A DNA stretch of 64,000 nucleotides from Cytobacillus kochii (GCF_020171845.1 NZ_JAIVAM010000005.1:124001-188000), one strand, 5' to 3'. Shown: positions 29,781 to 41,390, numbered from the stretch's first letter. Notes: generated by a model not told the origin, from the letters alone. Program-made: numbers and translations.

Positions 29781-29954
29781 CTACTTTTTACATTGACCTT
29801 CGAGTTGTCTCTCCTTTTGATACAATCTTATTGCTAAAAGTGTAAAAAAGACAGACAACAAAAAGAAGGGGATGGCCCCTAGTTGTATTGAATAAAGATA
29901 TCGTGCACATATGATAAACACTATGAATGCAAAAACAATCATAATTTGCTTCAC
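29781..29954 (-). CDS. Small two-segment membrane protein of unknown function
   Basis: 57 residues: two hydrophobic segments (about 3-21 and 26-46) joined by a short loop YSIQLG, then a charged tail RLYQKERQLEGQCKK. I do not recognise the family. The likely start is GTG 29954, preceded by AAGGTGGG at good distance. It lies between rpoE and icmF, on the same strand, with gaps of 220-240 bp on each side. Confidence 0.6.
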   Translation of the reverse strand: MKQIMIVFAFIVFIICARYLYSIQLGAIPFFLLSVFFTLLAIRLYQKERQLEGQCKK

Positions 29955-30132
29955 ACTCGCACCCACCTTAAAAAACAAAATCCATACCGATACTATTATA
30001 TGATGATGGTTAGCAATTGTATATCTTATTTACTCAAGAAATTTTGTTGAATACGATCACTTTACTCCATTGTACCCAATTTATTCATTCCGGAAAAGTC
30101 AATGAATAAAATATCCTCTCTAGACGTTTAAA

Positions 30133-30173
30133 AACCCGAACTCACCTTTTAACATTTTTAGATGGTTCGGGTT
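30133..30173 (-). terminator. Terminator of icmF
   Basis: AACCCGAAC/GGTTCGGGTT arms with a 22-base loop, then TTTTTAAA on the minus strand, 20 bp after the icmF stop. Confidence 0.8.
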
Positions 30174-30192
30174 ATTATTCAGTTATGACAAT

Positions 30193-33100
30193 TTACATAT
30201 TCCGTCTGTATTGTCCGCCCACTTCATATAATGCATTTGTTATCTGTCCTAAACTTGCTACGTTAACCGTTTCCATTAGTTCGTCAAAAATATTCCCACC
30301 GCTTACTGCAACCTCTTTTAATCGTTGCAGTGCTTCTTGAGCAACTGCTTGATTTCTTTCTTGGAAAAGTTGCAGATTACGTATTTGTGTTTCTTTTTCT
30401 TCTTTAGATGCCCTGGCAATCTCCATACTGTCAACTGCATCATCTGCTGGTGGATTTGGATTGATATACGTATTAACACCAATAATCGGCAGCTCTCCTG
30501 TATGTTTTTTCATTTCATAATACATCGATTCATCTTGAATTTTGCCGCGTTGATATTGCGTCTCCATCGCACCTAGTACGCCACCGCGATCATTCATTCG
30601 CTCAAATTCAACTAATACTTGTTCTTCGACTAAATCTGTTAATTCATCAATAATGAATGCACCTTGTAAAGGGTTTTCATTTTTAGACAATCCATGTTCC
30701 TTTGTAATTATCATTTGGATAGCCATCGCTCGTCTAACTGATTCTTCTGTCGGTGTTGTAATCGCCTCGTCATATGCATTAGTATGAAGAGAATTACAAT
30801 TATCTTGGAGTGCCATTAACGCTTGAAGCGTTGTACGAATATCATTAAAGTCTATTTCTTGTGCATGTAAAGAACGACCAGATGTTTGAATGTGGTATTT
30901 TAATTTTTGACTTCTCTCATTTGCACCATATTTGTCGCGCATAACTGTCGCCCATATACGTCGCGCGACTCGACCGAGAACAGTGTATTCTGGGTCTAAA
31001 CCGTTCGAGAAGAAAAATGAAAGGTTTGGCGCAAAGTCATTGATATTCATCCCTCTACTTAAATAATATTCCACATAAGTAAAACCGTTGGCTAAAGTAA
31101 ACGCCAATTGAGAGATAGGGTTCGCCCCCGCCTCGGCAATATGATAGCCAGATATTGAAACAGAATAATAATTTCGAACCTTTTGATCAATAAAATATTG
31201 TTGAATATCTCCCATCATTCTTAAGGCAAACTCAGTGGAGAATATACAAGTATTCTGGCCTTGGTCTTCTTTTAAAATATCAGCCTGAACGGTTCCGCGT
31301 ACAGTTTGTAAAGTGAAAGCTCTGACTTCTTTACACTCTTCTACTGTGAGAACCCTACCTAGTTCTTTTTCTTTCTTTTCAACTTGCTGAGAAATGGCTG
31401 TGTTCATAAACATCGCTAGGATGATAGGGGCCGGACCATTTATTGTCATAGAGACAGAAGTCGTAGGGTGACAAAGATCAAAGCCCGCATAGAGCTTCTT
31501 CATATCATCAAGTGTACAAATACTTACGCCACTCTCTCCTACTTTTCCATATATATCTGGGCGATAGTCCGGGTCTTCTCCATATAAAGTAACTGAATCA
31601 AAAGCTGTACTTAATCGTTTCGCATCGTCATCTTTAGATAAATAATGAAAACGACGGTTGGTTCTTTCAGGTGTACCTTCACCTGCAAATTGTCTCTTCG
31701 GATCTTCTCCTTCTCGTTTAAAAGGGAAAACACCAGCTGTATAAGGGAAAGAGCCTGGTACATTTTCTTTATAAACCCACTTGATAATTTCCCCGTAATC
31801 TTTATAACTCGGTAGAGCTACTTTCGGGATCTCTAAGCCAGATAAGCTCTTCGTCCGCAGAATGGTTACTATCTCTTTATCTCTTATTTTTGTGACAAAC
31901 CTATCGCCTTTGTACTGCTCTCTTAACTGTTCCCAACCTTCTAATATCTTCTTAGATTCAATCGTTAATTGTTCATATGTCTTATCTTTTAACATTTGCA
32001 GGGCACTGTGCGCACTTGTATCTTTTTCTTCAGATAACATGGTCATTGCACCCTCTAGCTGAAAAAGCTTTCTTGCTAAATCCGCTTGTTCTTCGGCTTT
32101 TTTATGATAGGTGCGTACCGTATCAGAAACTTCTCTTAAATAGTAACGTTGATCATTCGGAATGATGACATTTTGTTTTTCTACATCAGCCGTTTTCTCG
32201 TAAGTGGTTACCCAATTTAAACCCGCTTGTTTATTTATGATTTCAACGAGATTAGCAAATACGGCATTCGTGCCCGGGTCATTAAATTGGCTGGCAATCG
32301 TACCGAAGACAGGCATGTCATCAAGTTCTTTTTCAAATAGCATGTGACTGCGCTGATATTGCTTTTGCACTTGTCTTTTCGCATCTTCCGACCCTTTACG
32401 TTCAAATTTATTGATAACAATTAAATCAGCATAATCAATCATATCAATCTTTTCTAACTGTGAAGGAGCGCCAAATTCACTAGTCATCACATACATAGAG
32501 ACATCACAAATATCCGTGATACCTGCATCCCCTTGACCGATACCACTTGTTTCGACAATAACTAAATCAAAACCAGCAGCTTTTACTACTGAAATCGCAT
32601 CCTTAATGGCCAGTGACAATTCACTTCTCGCTTTTCTCGTTGCCAGGCTTCGCATATAGACTCTCGGATGAAAAATCGCATTCATTCTTATCCGATCTCC
32701 GAGTAATGCCCCACCTGTTTTTTGTTTTGTCGGATCAACTGAAAGAATAGCTACTTTCTTATCAGGGATATCATGGATAAACCTTCTAATTAGTTCATCC
32801 GTTAATGAACTTTTACCCGCTCCCCCTGTTCCAGTGATACCAACGACCGGGACTTGTTTCTCTAGTTTCTTCACTTTATCCATTACGGGATCCAGACTGA
32901 CCGCAAGTTCTTTCTCTAAACTAATGTGATGTTCAGCGATTGTAATTAACCTTGCTATCGAGTTCACATTGCCTTCTGGAAGCTTCTTAACCAGGTTATC
33001 ATCTTGTTGAGTAAACGTAGGAAAATCACATTCTTGTAGCATTTCATTAATCATTCCTTGCAAGCCATTCTTTCTGCCGTCTTCAGGAGAAAAAATTCTT

Positions 33101-33456
33101 GCTATGCCATATTCGTGCAATTCTCTAATTTCACGTGGGATAATCACGCCTCCACCGCCACCATAGATTCGAATGTGAGGGGCTCCCTTTTCTTGTAAGA
33201 GGTCATACATATACTTGAAATATTCAACATGACCTCCTTGATAGGACGACATGGCAATTCCTTGGACATCCTCTTGTATCGCGGCATTCACTACTTCTTC
33301 AACTGACCGATTATGCCCAAGATGAATGACCTCTGCCCCGCTCGCTTGAATAATACGCCTCATGATATTAATAGATGCATCATGACCATCAAATAAACTT
33401 GAAGCGGTTACAAATCGGACATGATTCTTTGGTTTATAAACCTCTATCGTACTCAT
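30193..33456 (-). CDS. icmF: Fused isobutyryl-CoA mutase IcmF
   Basis: 1087 residues. The N-terminal B12-binding domain contains DGHDAS (Asp23, His25: base-off/His-on ligand). A MeaB-type G-protein chaperone follows, with the P-loop GTGGAGKS at 208-215, then a long linker and the TIM-barrel mutase with [19 protein letters not shown]. This order is diagnostic of IcmF, which interconverts isobutyryl-CoA and n-butyryl-CoA (some members also take isovaleryl- or pivalyl-CoA) by a radical mechanism with adenosylcobalamin. ATG 33456 has GGAGG 10 bases upstream. It is downstream of a TetR regulator and beside acyl-CoA dehydrogenase genes, suggesting a role in branched acyl-CoA use. B. subtilis lacks it. 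Confidence 0.95.
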   Translation of the reverse strand: MSTIEVYKPKNHVRFVTASSLFDGHDASINIMRRIIQASGAEVIHLGHNRSVEEVVNAAIQEDVQGIAMSSYQGGHVEYFKYMYDLLQEKGAPHIRIYGGGGGVIIPREIRELHEYGIARIFSPEDGRKNGLQGMINEMLQECDFPTFTQQDDNLVKKLPEGNVNSIARLITIAEHHISLEKELAVSLDPVMDKVKKLEKQVPVVGITGTGGAGKSSLTDELIRRFIHDIPDKKVAILSVDPTKQKTGGALLGDRIRMNAIFHPRVYMRSLATRKARSELSLAIKDAISVVKAAGFDLVIVETSGIGQGDAGITDICDVSMYVMTSEFGAPSQLEKIDMIDYADLIVINKFERKGSEDAKRQVQKQYQRSHMLFEKELDDMPVFGTIASQFNDPGTNAVFANLVEIINKQAGLNWVTTYEKTADVEKQNVIIPNDQRYYLREVSDTVRTYHKKAEEQADLARKLFQLEGAMTMLSEEKDTSAHSALQMLKDKTYEQLTIESKKILEGWEQLREQYKGDRFVTKIRDKEIVTILRTKSLSGLEIPKVALPSYKDYGEIIKWVYKENVPGSFPYTAGVFPFKREGEDPKRQFAGEGTPERTNRRFHYLSKDDDAKRLSTAFDSVTLYGEDPDYRPDIYGKVGESGVSICTLDDMKKLYAGFDLCHPTTSVSMTINGPAPIILAMFMNTAISQQVEKKEKELGRVLTVEECKEVRAFTLQTVRGTVQADILKEDQGQNTCIFSTEFALRMMGDIQQYFIDQKVRNYYSVSISGYHIAEAGANPISQLAFTLANGFTYVEYYLSRGMNINDFAPNLSFFFSNGLDPEYTVLGRVARRIWATVMRDKYGANERSQKLKYHIQTSGRSLHAQEIDFNDIRTTLQALMALQDNCNSLHTNAYDEAITTPTEESVRRAMAIQMIITKEHGLSKNENPLQGAFIIDELTDLVEEQVLVEFERMNDRGGVLGAMETQYQRGKIQDESMYYEMKKHTGELPIIGVNTYINPNPPADDAVDSMEIARASKEEKETQIRNLQLFQERNQAVAQEALQRLKEVAVSGGNIFDELMETVNVASLGQITNALYEVGGQYRRNM

Positions 33457-33563
33457 GGATAAATCCTCCTCTTCATACAGCATTAATCATCACTTTTCTT
33501 TCTTTCGGTGAAGGCAAACTTAGTTGTGAAAATATTTTATTTTCAGTTATCTTTACAGGTAAC

Positions 33564-34196
33564 CTATTCTCGTTTCTCTGCATGTATTGCTTGAAAAAGT
33601 AAATCTGTTTGTAGTTCAATATATTCCTCAATCGTAAACATTCTTTGTAATGACCAACGCCTAAACGCCCACATTTGTCCTTGGACAAAAATATTATGAG
33701 CGATCATCTTGACCTTTGTCTCAGGTAATGAAAGCTCTCCATTTTCTATGCAAAGAACGATTACTTTCTCAAACATTGCCACCATTTCAATTTCTTTTTC
33801 TAAAACATAAGGTAACGCGTCTTTCGATAAAGACTTTACTTCCTGATACATTACTAGCACTTCATCCTGCATGCCATCAACGACTCGGAAATAATCTGCT
33901 ATCCCTTGTCTCAAGCTATCAATCGTTCCCTTTTTTGTGTCTAGCCCCTTTTGTAGATGCTCTCGAACCTTATCATAAATACTGTCACAGACAAGATATA
34001 GTACATCTTCTTTTGTTCCGATATATTCATATAATGTACCAATACTAAATCCAGAAGCTTTCGCAATCTCTCTTGTCGTCGTTCGGTGGAACCCTTTTTC
34101 GATGAATAAGTTCACCGCTCCTTTGATCATTTGATCTCTTCTTTTTTTTACAAGCTTTTCATCTTTGACAGAGGCCTGTACTTCTCTCTTTGACAT
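33564..34196 (-). CDS. TetR/AcrR-family transcriptional regulator
   Basis: 210 residues. The N-terminal HTH domain is KGAVNLFIEKGFHRTTTREIAKASGFSIGTLYEYIGTKEDVLY (about 25-67); the helical C-terminal domain should bind an acyl-CoA-like ligand. It lies between icmF and the acyl-CoA dehydrogenase pair on the same strand, so it probably controls the cluster. It is not an orthologue of B. subtilis FadR by sequence. GGACGG/GGTAGAT precede the ATG weakly. I see no clear palindrome in its own upstream gap. Confidence 0.85.
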   Translation of the reverse strand: MSKREVQASVKDEKLVKKRRDQMIKGAVNLFIEKGFHRTTTREIAKASGFSIGTLYEYIGTKEDVLYLVCDSIYDKVREHLQKGLDTKKGTIDSLRQGIADYFRVVDGMQDEVLVMYQEVKSLSKDALPYVLEKEIEMVAMFEKVIVLCIENGELSLPETKVKMIAHNIFVQGQMWAFRRWSLQRMFTIEEYIELQTDLLFQAIHAEKRE

Positions 34197-34346
34197 GATT
34201 ATCTACCGTCCTTTTATACCCTCCATCCATGTTGATGACTGTATAAACCTCTCTTTACTTAATGGATCTACGAGAAGAATCATTTAATGCGGGGCAACGA
34301 TCTAAATACGTACCAAAACATAATCGGAGCCCCATTTCTTTATTTG

Positions 34347-35486
34347 TTATTTCGTAACCATTCTTGAAATGACTAATCTTTGAATTTCTTGAGTACCCTC
34401 ATAAATTTGTGTAATCTTTGCGTCTCTCATGTAACGCTCGACAGGATAATCCTTTGTATAACCATAGCCACCAAATACTTGTACAGCATCCGTTGTCACC
34501 TTCATCGCTGCATCGCCAGCAAAAAGTTTAGACATAGCTGATTCTTTTCCATAAGGTAATCCGGCAGATTCCAACCAAGCTGCTTGATAGGTCAATAGTC
34601 TAGCTGCTTCCACACTTGTTGCCATATCTGCTAACTTAAAACCAATTCCTTGCTGAGTCGCAATCGGTTTGCCGAATTGAACACGCTCTTTTGCATAAGC
34701 AGTTGCCGCATCTAACGCACCTTGTGCAATTCCAACAGCTTGTGCAGCAATACCATTGCGACCACCATCTAACGTCATCATCGCAATCTTAAAGCCCTCA
34801 CCGACTTCACCGAGCACATTTTCAACTGGTACTTTGCACTCTTCGAAAATGATTTCAGTTGTAGGAGAAGAACGAATACCTAACTTTTTCTCTTTTTTAC
34901 CGACAGAGAATCCTTCATAATTAGACTCGACTATAAAGGCCGTTGTTCCTTTATGTTTATTTGAAGGATCAGTTAAAGCAAATACAACATAGATTTCTGC
35001 TTCACCACCATTTGTGATGAAAATTTTTGAGCCATTAAGAATGTAATGATTGCCCTCTAATCTCGCCGTTGTTTTCATGCCGCCAGCATCAGATCCGCTA
35101 CCTGGTTCTGTTAGACCATAAGCACCTATTTTTTCACCTTGTGCCATCGGCTTTAAATATTTTTGTTTTTGTTCCTCTGAACCAAATTTATAAATCGGCC
35201 ATCCTGCTAGAGATGTATGTGCAGATAAAGTTACACCTGTAGATGCACATACACGTGACAGTTCTTCCACCGCTATACAGTATGCTAAATAATCACTCCC
35301 AATACCACCATATTCCTCTGGCCAAGGAATACCTGTTAATCCTAGCTCAGCCATTTTATTGAATATATTGCGGTCAAAGCGTTCCTCTTCATCACGACTA
35401 GCAGCAGTCGGCGCCACTTCGTTTTGAGCAAAATCTCTTACCATTTTTCTAATCATTTCATGCTCTTCACTTAATTGAAAATTCAT
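34347..35486 (-). CDS. acdA: Acyl-CoA dehydrogenase (AcdA type)
   Basis: 379 residues. FAD/acyl-CoA dehydrogenase motifs: [42 protein letters not shown], and near the C-terminus [23 protein letters not shown] with the catalytic Glu in [13 protein letters not shown]. It is a cytoplasmic flavoenzyme passing electrons to EtfAB. GGAGG lies 8 bases before the ATG. It starts 23 bp after the preceding dehydrogenase, so both are in one operon. Substrate chain length cannot be read from sequence. Confidence 0.93.
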   Translation of the reverse strand: MNFQLSEEHEMIRKMVRDFAQNEVAPTAASRDEEERFDRNIFNKMAELGLTGIPWPEEYGGIGSDYLAYCIAVEELSRVCASTGVTLSAHTSLAGWPIYKFGSEEQKQKYLKPMAQGEKIGAYGLTEPGSGSDAGGMKTTARLEGNHYILNGSKIFITNGGEAEIYVVFALTDPSNKHKGTTAFIVESNYEGFSVGKKEKKLGIRSSPTTEIIFEECKVPVENVLGEVGEGFKIAMMTLDGGRNGIAAQAVGIAQGALDAATAYAKERVQFGKPIATQQGIGFKLADMATSVEAARLLTYQAAWLESAGLPYGKESAMSKLFAGDAAMKVTTDAVQVFGGYGYTKDYPVERYMRDAKITQIYEGTQEIQRLVISRMVTK

Positions 35487-35509
35487 GATTATTCCTCCAA
35501 GATAAGTTG

Positions 35510-36640
35510 TTAAAGTTGTTTACTGATTACTAGCTTTTGAATTTCACTTGTACCTTCGTAGATTTCCGTTATCTTTGCATCACGGAAATACCTTTCTACA
35601 GGATAATCTTCTGTATAGCCATACCCACCAAATACTTGAATCGCATCCGTTGTGACTTCAACAGCTGTTTTAGAAGCAAACAATTTAGCCATTGATGCTT
35701 CTTTCCCACATTTTTGACCGTTTTGTCTCATATGAGCAGCACGATAGATTAGTAGTCTTGCCCCTTCAACTGCCGTTGCCATATCTGCTAACTTAAAGCC
35801 AATACCTTGCTGGGCTGCAATCGGCTTACCAAATTGGACTCTTTCTTTAGCATAAAGAGTGGCTGCGTCAAGGGCAGCTTCAGAAATCCCCAGGGCTTGG
35901 GCAGCAATGCCGATTCTCCCCACATCTAAATTAGACATGGCAATCTTAAAGCCTTCACCTTCTTCACCTAAAAGGTTTTCCGAAGGTACCTCCATATCTT
36001 CAAAGCTAAGCTGTAAAGTTCTTGAACCATGAAGTCCCATTTTATGTTCATCTTTTCCGATGACTAGTCCAGGGGTATCCTTGTCAACAATAAAAGCCGA
36101 TATTCCTTTTGTCCCTAATGCTGTGTTTGTGGAAGCAAAGACAATATAGACATCCGCTTCCCCACCGTTTGTAATAAATACTTTAGAGCCATTGATGATG
36201 TATTGATCACCTTTTTTTACCGCTTTTGACTTTAAGCTTCCTGCATCAGAACCTGCACTTGGTTCAGTCAAGCAAAACGCACCCAAATATTCTCCACTAG
36301 CTAACTTGGGAACATATTTTTGTTTTTGTGTTTCTGTACCGAAATAAACAATTGGATTCGTACCTACAGATGTATGGACAGATAGAATCACACCAATTGT
36401 TGCACTTACTTTAGAGATTTCATTAATAGCAATTATATAGGACATAAAATCCATTTCAGAGCCACCATATTTTTCCGGAATGGGAATCCCCATTAATCCA
36501 AGCTCTCCCATTTTTCTCAAGACTTCCCGTGGAAATTCGCCCGCTTCCATCCTTTCCACATATGGAGCTATCTCAGCTTGAGCAAAATCCCTCACCATTT
36601 TTCTCATCATCTCTTGCTCTTCAGTAAACTTTAAATGCAT
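35510..36640 (-). CDS. Acyl-CoA dehydrogenase (short/branched-chain type)
   Basis: 376 residues, a paralogue of the next gene with the same motifs ([71 protein letters not shown] with the catalytic Glu). Tandem acyl-CoA dehydrogenases commonly split substrates between short-chain and branched or longer acyl-CoAs. ATG 36640 has GGGGG upstream; the frame continues 14 codons further without an RBS. It belongs to the thiolase-hydroxyacyl-CoA dehydrogenase-dehydrogenase operon. Confidence 0.93.
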   Translation of the reverse strand: MHLKFTEEQEMMRKMVRDFAQAEIAPYVERMEAGEFPREVLRKMGELGLMGIPIPEKYGGSEMDFMSYIIAINEISKVSATIGVILSVHTSVGTNPIVYFGTETQKQKYVPKLASGEYLGAFCLTEPSAGSDAGSLKSKAVKKGDQYIINGSKVFITNGGEADVYIVFASTNTALGTKGISAFIVDKDTPGLVIGKDEHKMGLHGSRTLQLSFEDMEVPSENLLGEEGEGFKIAMSNLDVGRIGIAAQALGISEAALDAATLYAKERVQFGKPIAAQQGIGFKLADMATAVEGARLLIYRAAHMRQNGQKCGKEASMAKLFASKTAVEVTTDAIQVFGGYGYTEDYPVERYFRDAKITEIYEGTSEIQKLVISKQL

Positions 36641-36735
36641 ATACTTAACCCCCGATGTCGTCAATTGTATGTGTCTTAGCAAGGTTCAAAACAGATTTTT
36701 ATCCACTTCGACTAATTATTTAACTTACTTAATCA

Positions 36736-37587
36736 TTAAGCGTATTCGTAAAAACCTTTACCAGTTTTCTTACCTAGCCATCCAGCCTTTACATACTTTC
36801 TTAGTAAAGGACATGGACGATACTTATCATCACCGAAGCCTTCGTGTAAAATTTCCATAATATAAAGACACGTATCTAAACCGATGAAATCAGCTAATGT
36901 CAACGGTCCCATCGGATGGTTCATACCCAGTTTCATAACGTCATCGATTGCTTCTTTCGTTGCAACTCCCTCATATAATGTATAGACAGCCTCATTAATC
37001 ATCGGCATGAGAATGCGGTTAGAAACAAAACCTGGAAAGTCCTCCACTTCTACTGGCACCTTGTTTAATTGTTTCGTCATGTCCTCAATGGCTTGATACA
37101 CTTCGTCTGTTGTTGCTAAACCACGTATAATTTCGACTAATTTCATGACTGGTACAGGGTTCATAAAATGCATACCAATCACTTTATCGGGACGTTTAGT
37201 CGCTGCGGCAATTTCAGTAATCGGTAAAGAAGATGTATTTGATGCTAATATCGTATGTGCTGGCGTAATTTCATCTAGTTGGTTAAATATCTTTGTCTTC
37301 ACTTCCATATTTTCAACAGCTGCTTCTATCACTAAATCCACCAGTTTTGCATCTTCTAATGAAGTAGAGGGAATCAGATTAGCAAGAACTTTTTCCATTT
37401 CTTCTGCTTGCATTCTGCCCTTATCTACTTGTCTCGTTAAATTCTTTTTAATCACACTTAATCCGCGGTCTAAAAATTCCTGCTTTAAATCATTTAAATA
37501 AACACTGAATCCCGCTTGTGCACAAACTTGCGCGATCCCTGAACCCATTTGTCCTGCACCGATAACCATTACTGTATTGATACTCAT
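36736..37587 (-). CDS. 3-hydroxybutyryl-CoA dehydrogenase
   Basis: 283 residues. N-terminal NAD(P) fold VMVIGAGQMGSGIAQVCAQAGFSVYL, catalytic His in KVIGMHFMNPVPVMKLVEII, and C-terminal helical domain with DDVMKLGMNHPMGPLTLADFIGLD. It oxidises 3-hydroxybutyryl-CoA (or reduces acetoacetyl-CoA) in the cytoplasm. GGGGAT precedes the ATG. It lies 22 bp downstream of the thiolase, equivalent to mmgA-mmgB in B. subtilis. Confidence 0.95.
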   Translation of the reverse strand: MSINTVMVIGAGQMGSGIAQVCAQAGFSVYLNDLKQEFLDRGLSVIKKNLTRQVDKGRMQAEEMEKVLANLIPSTSLEDAKLVDLVIEAAVENMEVKTKIFNQLDEITPAHTILASNTSSLPITEIAAATKRPDKVIGMHFMNPVPVMKLVEIIRGLATTDEVYQAIEDMTKQLNKVPVEVEDFPGFVSNRILMPMINEAVYTLYEGVATKEAIDDVMKLGMNHPMGPLTLADFIGLDTCLYIMEILHEGFGDDKYRPCPLLRKYVKAGWLGKKTGKGFYEYA

Positions 37588-37609
37588 TTATTTATCCCCT
37601 CCAGGAAAA

Positions 37610-38797
37610 TTATTGTTTGGCCACTTCTATCATTACTGCGTCACCTTGACCTCCACCTGAACAAATCGCAGCAATGCCAATACCGCCACCTCTGCGCTTT
37701 AATTCATGCATGAGTGTTAAAATAATCCTTGCACCACTTGCACCAATCGGGTGACCGAGGGCAACCGCACCGCCATTCACATTTACCTTCTCTTCATCTA
37801 AATTGGCAATTCTTCCACTCGTTAAGGCAACTGCTGCAAATGCTTCGTTTATTTCAAATAAATCAATATCATCTAAGCTTTTACCTGTCTTTTTTAATAA
37901 CTCATTAATGACTAAGCCAGGTGTTTGCGGAAAGTCCTTTGCTTCTACCGCAATTGCTGTATGACCAAGAATTACTGCCCCTATCTCTTTTCCTTCACGC
38001 TCTGCCTTTTCTGCACTCATCAGTACAAGGGCAGCCGCACCGTCATTTACACCAGGAGCATTTCCTGCAGTAATACTTCCACCTGGACCAAACGCGGAAC
38101 CTAATTTAGCTAACTTTTCTAAGGATGTATCTTTCCTAGGCGCTTCATCTTCTGAAACGACGATGCTCTCACCTTTTCTTTGCTGTACTTCAACTGGCAC
38201 AATTTCTTCAGCTAATTTACCTGATTTAATTGCTTCTGTTGCACGCTGATGACTTCTCAATGCCCATCTATCTTGTTCTTCTCTACTAATGTTGAATGCT
38301 TCAGCTGTTTCATTCCCATAAGTGCCCATATGCACGCCAGAAAAGCTACAAGTTAAACCATCATATGTCATTAAATCCTGCACTTTGCCATCGCCCATTC
38401 TTAATCCCCATCTAGCCTTTGGCAGAAGATATGGAGCATTACTCATCGATTCCATCCCACCGGCAACAATGATCTCTTCTTCACCTAGTCTCAAAATTTG
38501 ATCTGCTAAGGTCACACTTCTCATTCCTGAAGCACAAACCTTATTGATTGTTTCCGTCTTCACTTCCCAAGGTAAGTCAGCTTTTCGCGCTGCTTGCCTT
38601 GACGGGAGCTGTCCTTGTCCTCCTTGTAAGACTGAGCCCAAGATTACTTCGCCCACATCTTGCCCAGCAACATTCGCTCGTTTTAGAGCTTCTTTAACAA
38701 CGATTCCGCCTAAATCTGAAGCGGTGAAAGAGCTTAGCCCACCAGCAAATTTACCAAAAGGTGTTCTTGCACCTGCAACAATGACTGTTTTACTCAA
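37610..38797 (-). CDS. Acetyl-CoA C-acetyltransferase (thiolase)
   Basis: 395 residues. The nucleophile Cys is in [14 protein letters not shown], the His in [16 protein letters not shown], and the second Cys in [16 protein letters not shown]. It condenses or cleaves acetoacetyl-CoA. The preferred start is TTG 38797 ([17 protein letters not shown]), with AGGA about 10 bases before it; an ATG three codons earlier abuts the RBS. It is the first gene of the fatty-acid operon; a cre-like and a FadR-like site lie in the gap upstream. Confidence 0.93.
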   Translation of the reverse strand: MSKTVIVAGARTPFGKFAGGLSSFTASDLGGIVVKEALKRANVAGQDVGEVILGSVLQGGQGQLPSRQAARKADLPWEVKTETINKVCASGMRSVTLADQILRLGEEEIIVAGGMESMSNAPYLLPKARWGLRMGDGKVQDLMTYDGLTCSFSGVHMGTYGNETAEAFNISREEQDRWALRSHQRATEAIKSGKLAEEIVPVEVQQRKGESIVVSEDEAPRKDTSLEKLAKLGSAFGPGGSITAGNAPGVNDGAAALVLMSAEKAEREGKEIGAVILGHTAIAVEAKDFPQTPGLVINELLKKTGKSLDDIDLFEINEAFAAVALTSGRIANLDEEKVNVNGGAVALGHPIGASGARIILTLMHELKRRGGGIGIAAICSGGGQGDAVMIEVAKQ

Positions 38798-38860
38798 AAC
38801 TTTCACTCCATTCCTATTTATCTCTTATTCAATTAATTTTCTTTTAACGAAAGAGGCTAT

Positions 38861-38878
38861 TGACTGAACGCTCGCTCA
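38861..38878 (+). promoter_or_regulatory. FadR-like operator upstream of the thiolase operon
   Basis: TGACTGAACGCTCGCTCA, 13 of 18 matches to the B. subtilis FadR box TGAATGAMTAMTCATTCA, 63 bp upstream of the thiolase start. It resembles the stronger site upstream of fadF. Confidence 0.45.
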
Positions 38879-38918
38879 AAGGATGTCCACAGAAAAAGAA
38901 GAATTTCTGCAAATATCA

Positions 38919-38932
38919 TGAAAGCGCTTTAT
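38919..38932 (+). promoter_or_regulatory. cre-like site (CcpA) upstream of the thiolase operon
   Basis: TGAAAGCGCTTTAT matches cre (TGWAANCGNTNWCA) at 10 of 12 constrained positions. B. subtilis fatty-acid degradation operons are known to be catabolite-repressed. Confidence 0.45.
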
Positions 38933-39040
38933 TTACTTTATTTTACACGAAAAAAGAGAAGAATTAAAACAATATCCTAAAAATTCATAAAATTTATTTT
39001 TACTGAATTTTTATACGTTTCAATTCCTCTCTCCTTATTT

Positions 39041-41149
39041 CTATGAAGCGAGTGTTTGTTCACCGATAACAGCTTTTTCTAAAAGCTCAGCTACATCATA
39101 TGTTTGTACATTTTCTTCTACTTCTTTTGCTTTTGTTCCATCTGATAACATCGTTAAGCAATATGGACACCCTGAACTAATAACCGTTGGATTGACCGCT
39201 AATGCTTGTTCCGTACGTGAAACATTAACACGATTGCCTGTTTCTTCTTCCATCCACATTAATCCACCACCAGCACCGCAGCACATTCCTTTTTCGCGAT
39301 TTCTCTCCATTTCAATTAGTTTCACACCTGAAATCGATTTTAAAATTTCACGAGGTGGATCATATACTTCGTTATAGCGTCCTAGATAACAGGAATCATG
39401 GAAGGTAATCGTTTCTTCTACGGCATATTGTGGTTTTAACACACCGTCCTTCACTAATTTCGCTAATACTTCTGTATGGTGGTATACCTCGGCCTTAAGC
39501 CCAAAGTCTGGATATTCATTTTTAAAGATATTATAAGCATGTGGATCGATTGTTACGATTTTCTTCACTTCATTTTTCTCAAACTCTTCGATATTCTTTG
39601 TTGCTAACTCTTGGAATAAGAACTCATTCCCTAGACGTCTTGGTGTATCACCTGAGTTCTTTTCTTTATTGCCAAGGATAGCAAATTTAACTCCCGCCTC
39701 ATTCAAAAGACGAGCAAAGGAAAGGGCAATCTTTTGGCTACGGTTATCATAAGAACCCATTGCTCCTACCCAGAACAGATACTCATAAGATTCATCTGCT
39801 TTCTTCATTTCTTTCACTGTAGGAACATGTACATCTTCACGAAGACTTCTCCAATCTTCTCGCTCTTTCCTATTTAGTCCCCATGGATTTCCTTGACGTT
39901 CAATATTCGTCATCGCACGTTGTGCATCGGCATCCATTTTACCTTCTGTTAAAACAAGATATCGGCGTAGGTCAATAATTTTATCTACATGTTCGTTCAT
40001 AACTGGGCATTGGTCTTCACAATTACGGCAAGTTGTACATGCCCATATTTCTTCTTCTGTAATGACTTCTCCAATCAAACTCGGACTATAAGCGAGACTC
40101 GCTGCCGCCTCTTCAGCTCCCTCTGCCCCAGCTGCTAAAGCAATTTGATTTCCCTTCGTATTCGAAAAGGCAAATGTCGGTACCCATGGTTGTTTTCTAG
40201 TCACCGCTGCCCCGTGGAATGTTAAATGGTCACGCAACTTAATGATAAGATCCATCGGAGAAAGCATTTTACCTGTTCCAGTCGCCGGACACATATTTGT
40301 ACAACGACCACACTCAACACAAGCATAAAAGTCGATCATTTGTAATTGCGAAAACTCCTCAATATGTCCAACACCAAATGTCTCTTGTGATTCATCTTCG
40401 AAATCGATTGGTTTTAACTTTCCTGGGTTATCTAATCTATTGAAATATACATTTACTGGTCCTGCAATCAAATGAGCATGTTTCGATTGTGGAATATAGA
40501 CTAGGAAAGCGAGTAGGAATAATAAGTGAATCCACCAAGAAACATAAAAGACTACAATAGAAGCTGTTTCACCAATCCATGATAAGGCGATGGCGAAAAG
40601 CGAAGCGACCGGTTCGGTCCATACAGGATCATGTCCGTGCCAAATCATCGACATGCCATTTCCTAATAAAACAGATAACATCAAGCCGCCAATAAAAATT
40701 AAAACAAGCCCTGATTTAAAACCTCTTTTTAAACGAACAAGCTTTTCAACATATCTTCTGTGAAATGCCCAGATGACGGCAACCAAAATCATTAAAGTAA
40801 CGATTTCTTGGAAAAAAGTGAATCCTGGATACAACGGACCTAATGGAAGATGTGATCCAGGCGATATTCCTTTGATAATAAAATCGATTGCACCAAACTG
40901 TACTAAAATAAAGCCATAGAAGAACATGACGTGGATAGCGCCACTTTTTTTATCCTTTAAAAGCTTTTTTTGTCCAAATACATTGACCCAAATTTTGTTC
41001 ATACGCTCTTTGACATTATTGTCAAATGCCGTTTTCTTTCCAAGCTTAATGTACTCATATCTGGTCTTGAGCAAATAAGCAAACAAACTAAGTGCGTAAG
41101 CGATTACAAGAACGGTCGCAATAAGGTTAACCCATAATAATGCATTCAC
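39041..41149 (-). CDS. fadF: FadF-type (Fe-S) oxidoreductase, membrane electron carrier
   Basis: 702 residues. The N-terminal third is a NarI-like membrane domain with about five segments and His residues able to bind heme. Two 4Fe-4S motifs follow: CVECGRCTNMCP and CTTCRNCEDQCPV. The C-terminal part has CCG-type cysteines (CCGAGGGLMW, SGCPYCLTML). It likely moves electrons from EtfAB to the menaquinone pool during beta-oxidation. The start is GTG, with GGAG about 10 bases upstream. It lies upstream of, and transcribed with or parallel to, the thiolase operon. Confidence 0.9.
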   Translation of the reverse strand: MNALLWVNLIATVLVIAYALSLFAYLLKTRYEYIKLGKKTAFDNNVKERMNKIWVNVFGQKKLLKDKKSGAIHVMFFYGFILVQFGAIDFIIKGISPGSHLPLGPLYPGFTFFQEIVTLMILVAVIWAFHRRYVEKLVRLKRGFKSGLVLIFIGGLMLSVLLGNGMSMIWHGHDPVWTEPVASLFAIALSWIGETASIVVFYVSWWIHLLFLLAFLVYIPQSKHAHLIAGPVNVYFNRLDNPGKLKPIDFEDESQETFGVGHIEEFSQLQMIDFYACVECGRCTNMCPATGTGKMLSPMDLIIKLRDHLTFHGAAVTRKQPWVPTFAFSNTKGNQIALAAGAEGAEEAAASLAYSPSLIGEVITEEEIWACTTCRNCEDQCPVMNEHVDKIIDLRRYLVLTEGKMDADAQRAMTNIERQGNPWGLNRKEREDWRSLREDVHVPTVKEMKKADESYEYLFWVGAMGSYDNRSQKIALSFARLLNEAGVKFAILGNKEKNSGDTPRRLGNEFLFQELATKNIEEFEKNEVKKIVTIDPHAYNIFKNEYPDFGLKAEVYHHTEVLAKLVKDGVLKPQYAVEETITFHDSCYLGRYNEVYDPPREILKSISGVKLIEMERNREKGMCCGAGGGLMWMEEETGNRVNVSRTEQALAVNPTVISSGCPYCLTMLSDGTKAKEVEENVQTYDVAELLEKAVIGEQTLAS

Positions 41150-41264
41150 GTGTGTTCTACTCCTTTCTCGTCTAATCCATGTGTATAAGAAGATTATTCA
41201 ATGTAAAAAGAAAATTTTATCGTATTAAAATTTTCTGAATTTAAATCTTAGTTCCATTATATAA

Positions 41265-41282
41265 TGAATGAGCATTCAGTCA
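41265..41282. promoter_or_regulatory. FadR-like operator upstream of fadF
   Basis: Plus strand TGAATGAGCATTCAGTCA; its complement TGACTGAATGCTCATTCA matches the B. subtilis FadR box TGAATGAMTAMTCATTCA at 16 of 18 positions. It lies 116 bp upstream of fadF and 110 bp upstream of cls. Confidence 0.7.
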
Positions 41283-41390
41283 ACTACTTTTTATTTATTT
41301 TATCCTTTTTTCTTCAGTCAATAAAAGCGATAATAGAATAGGTCTCTATGGAGATACTATTTAAACATACTGTTTTGGGAGATGATCAAC

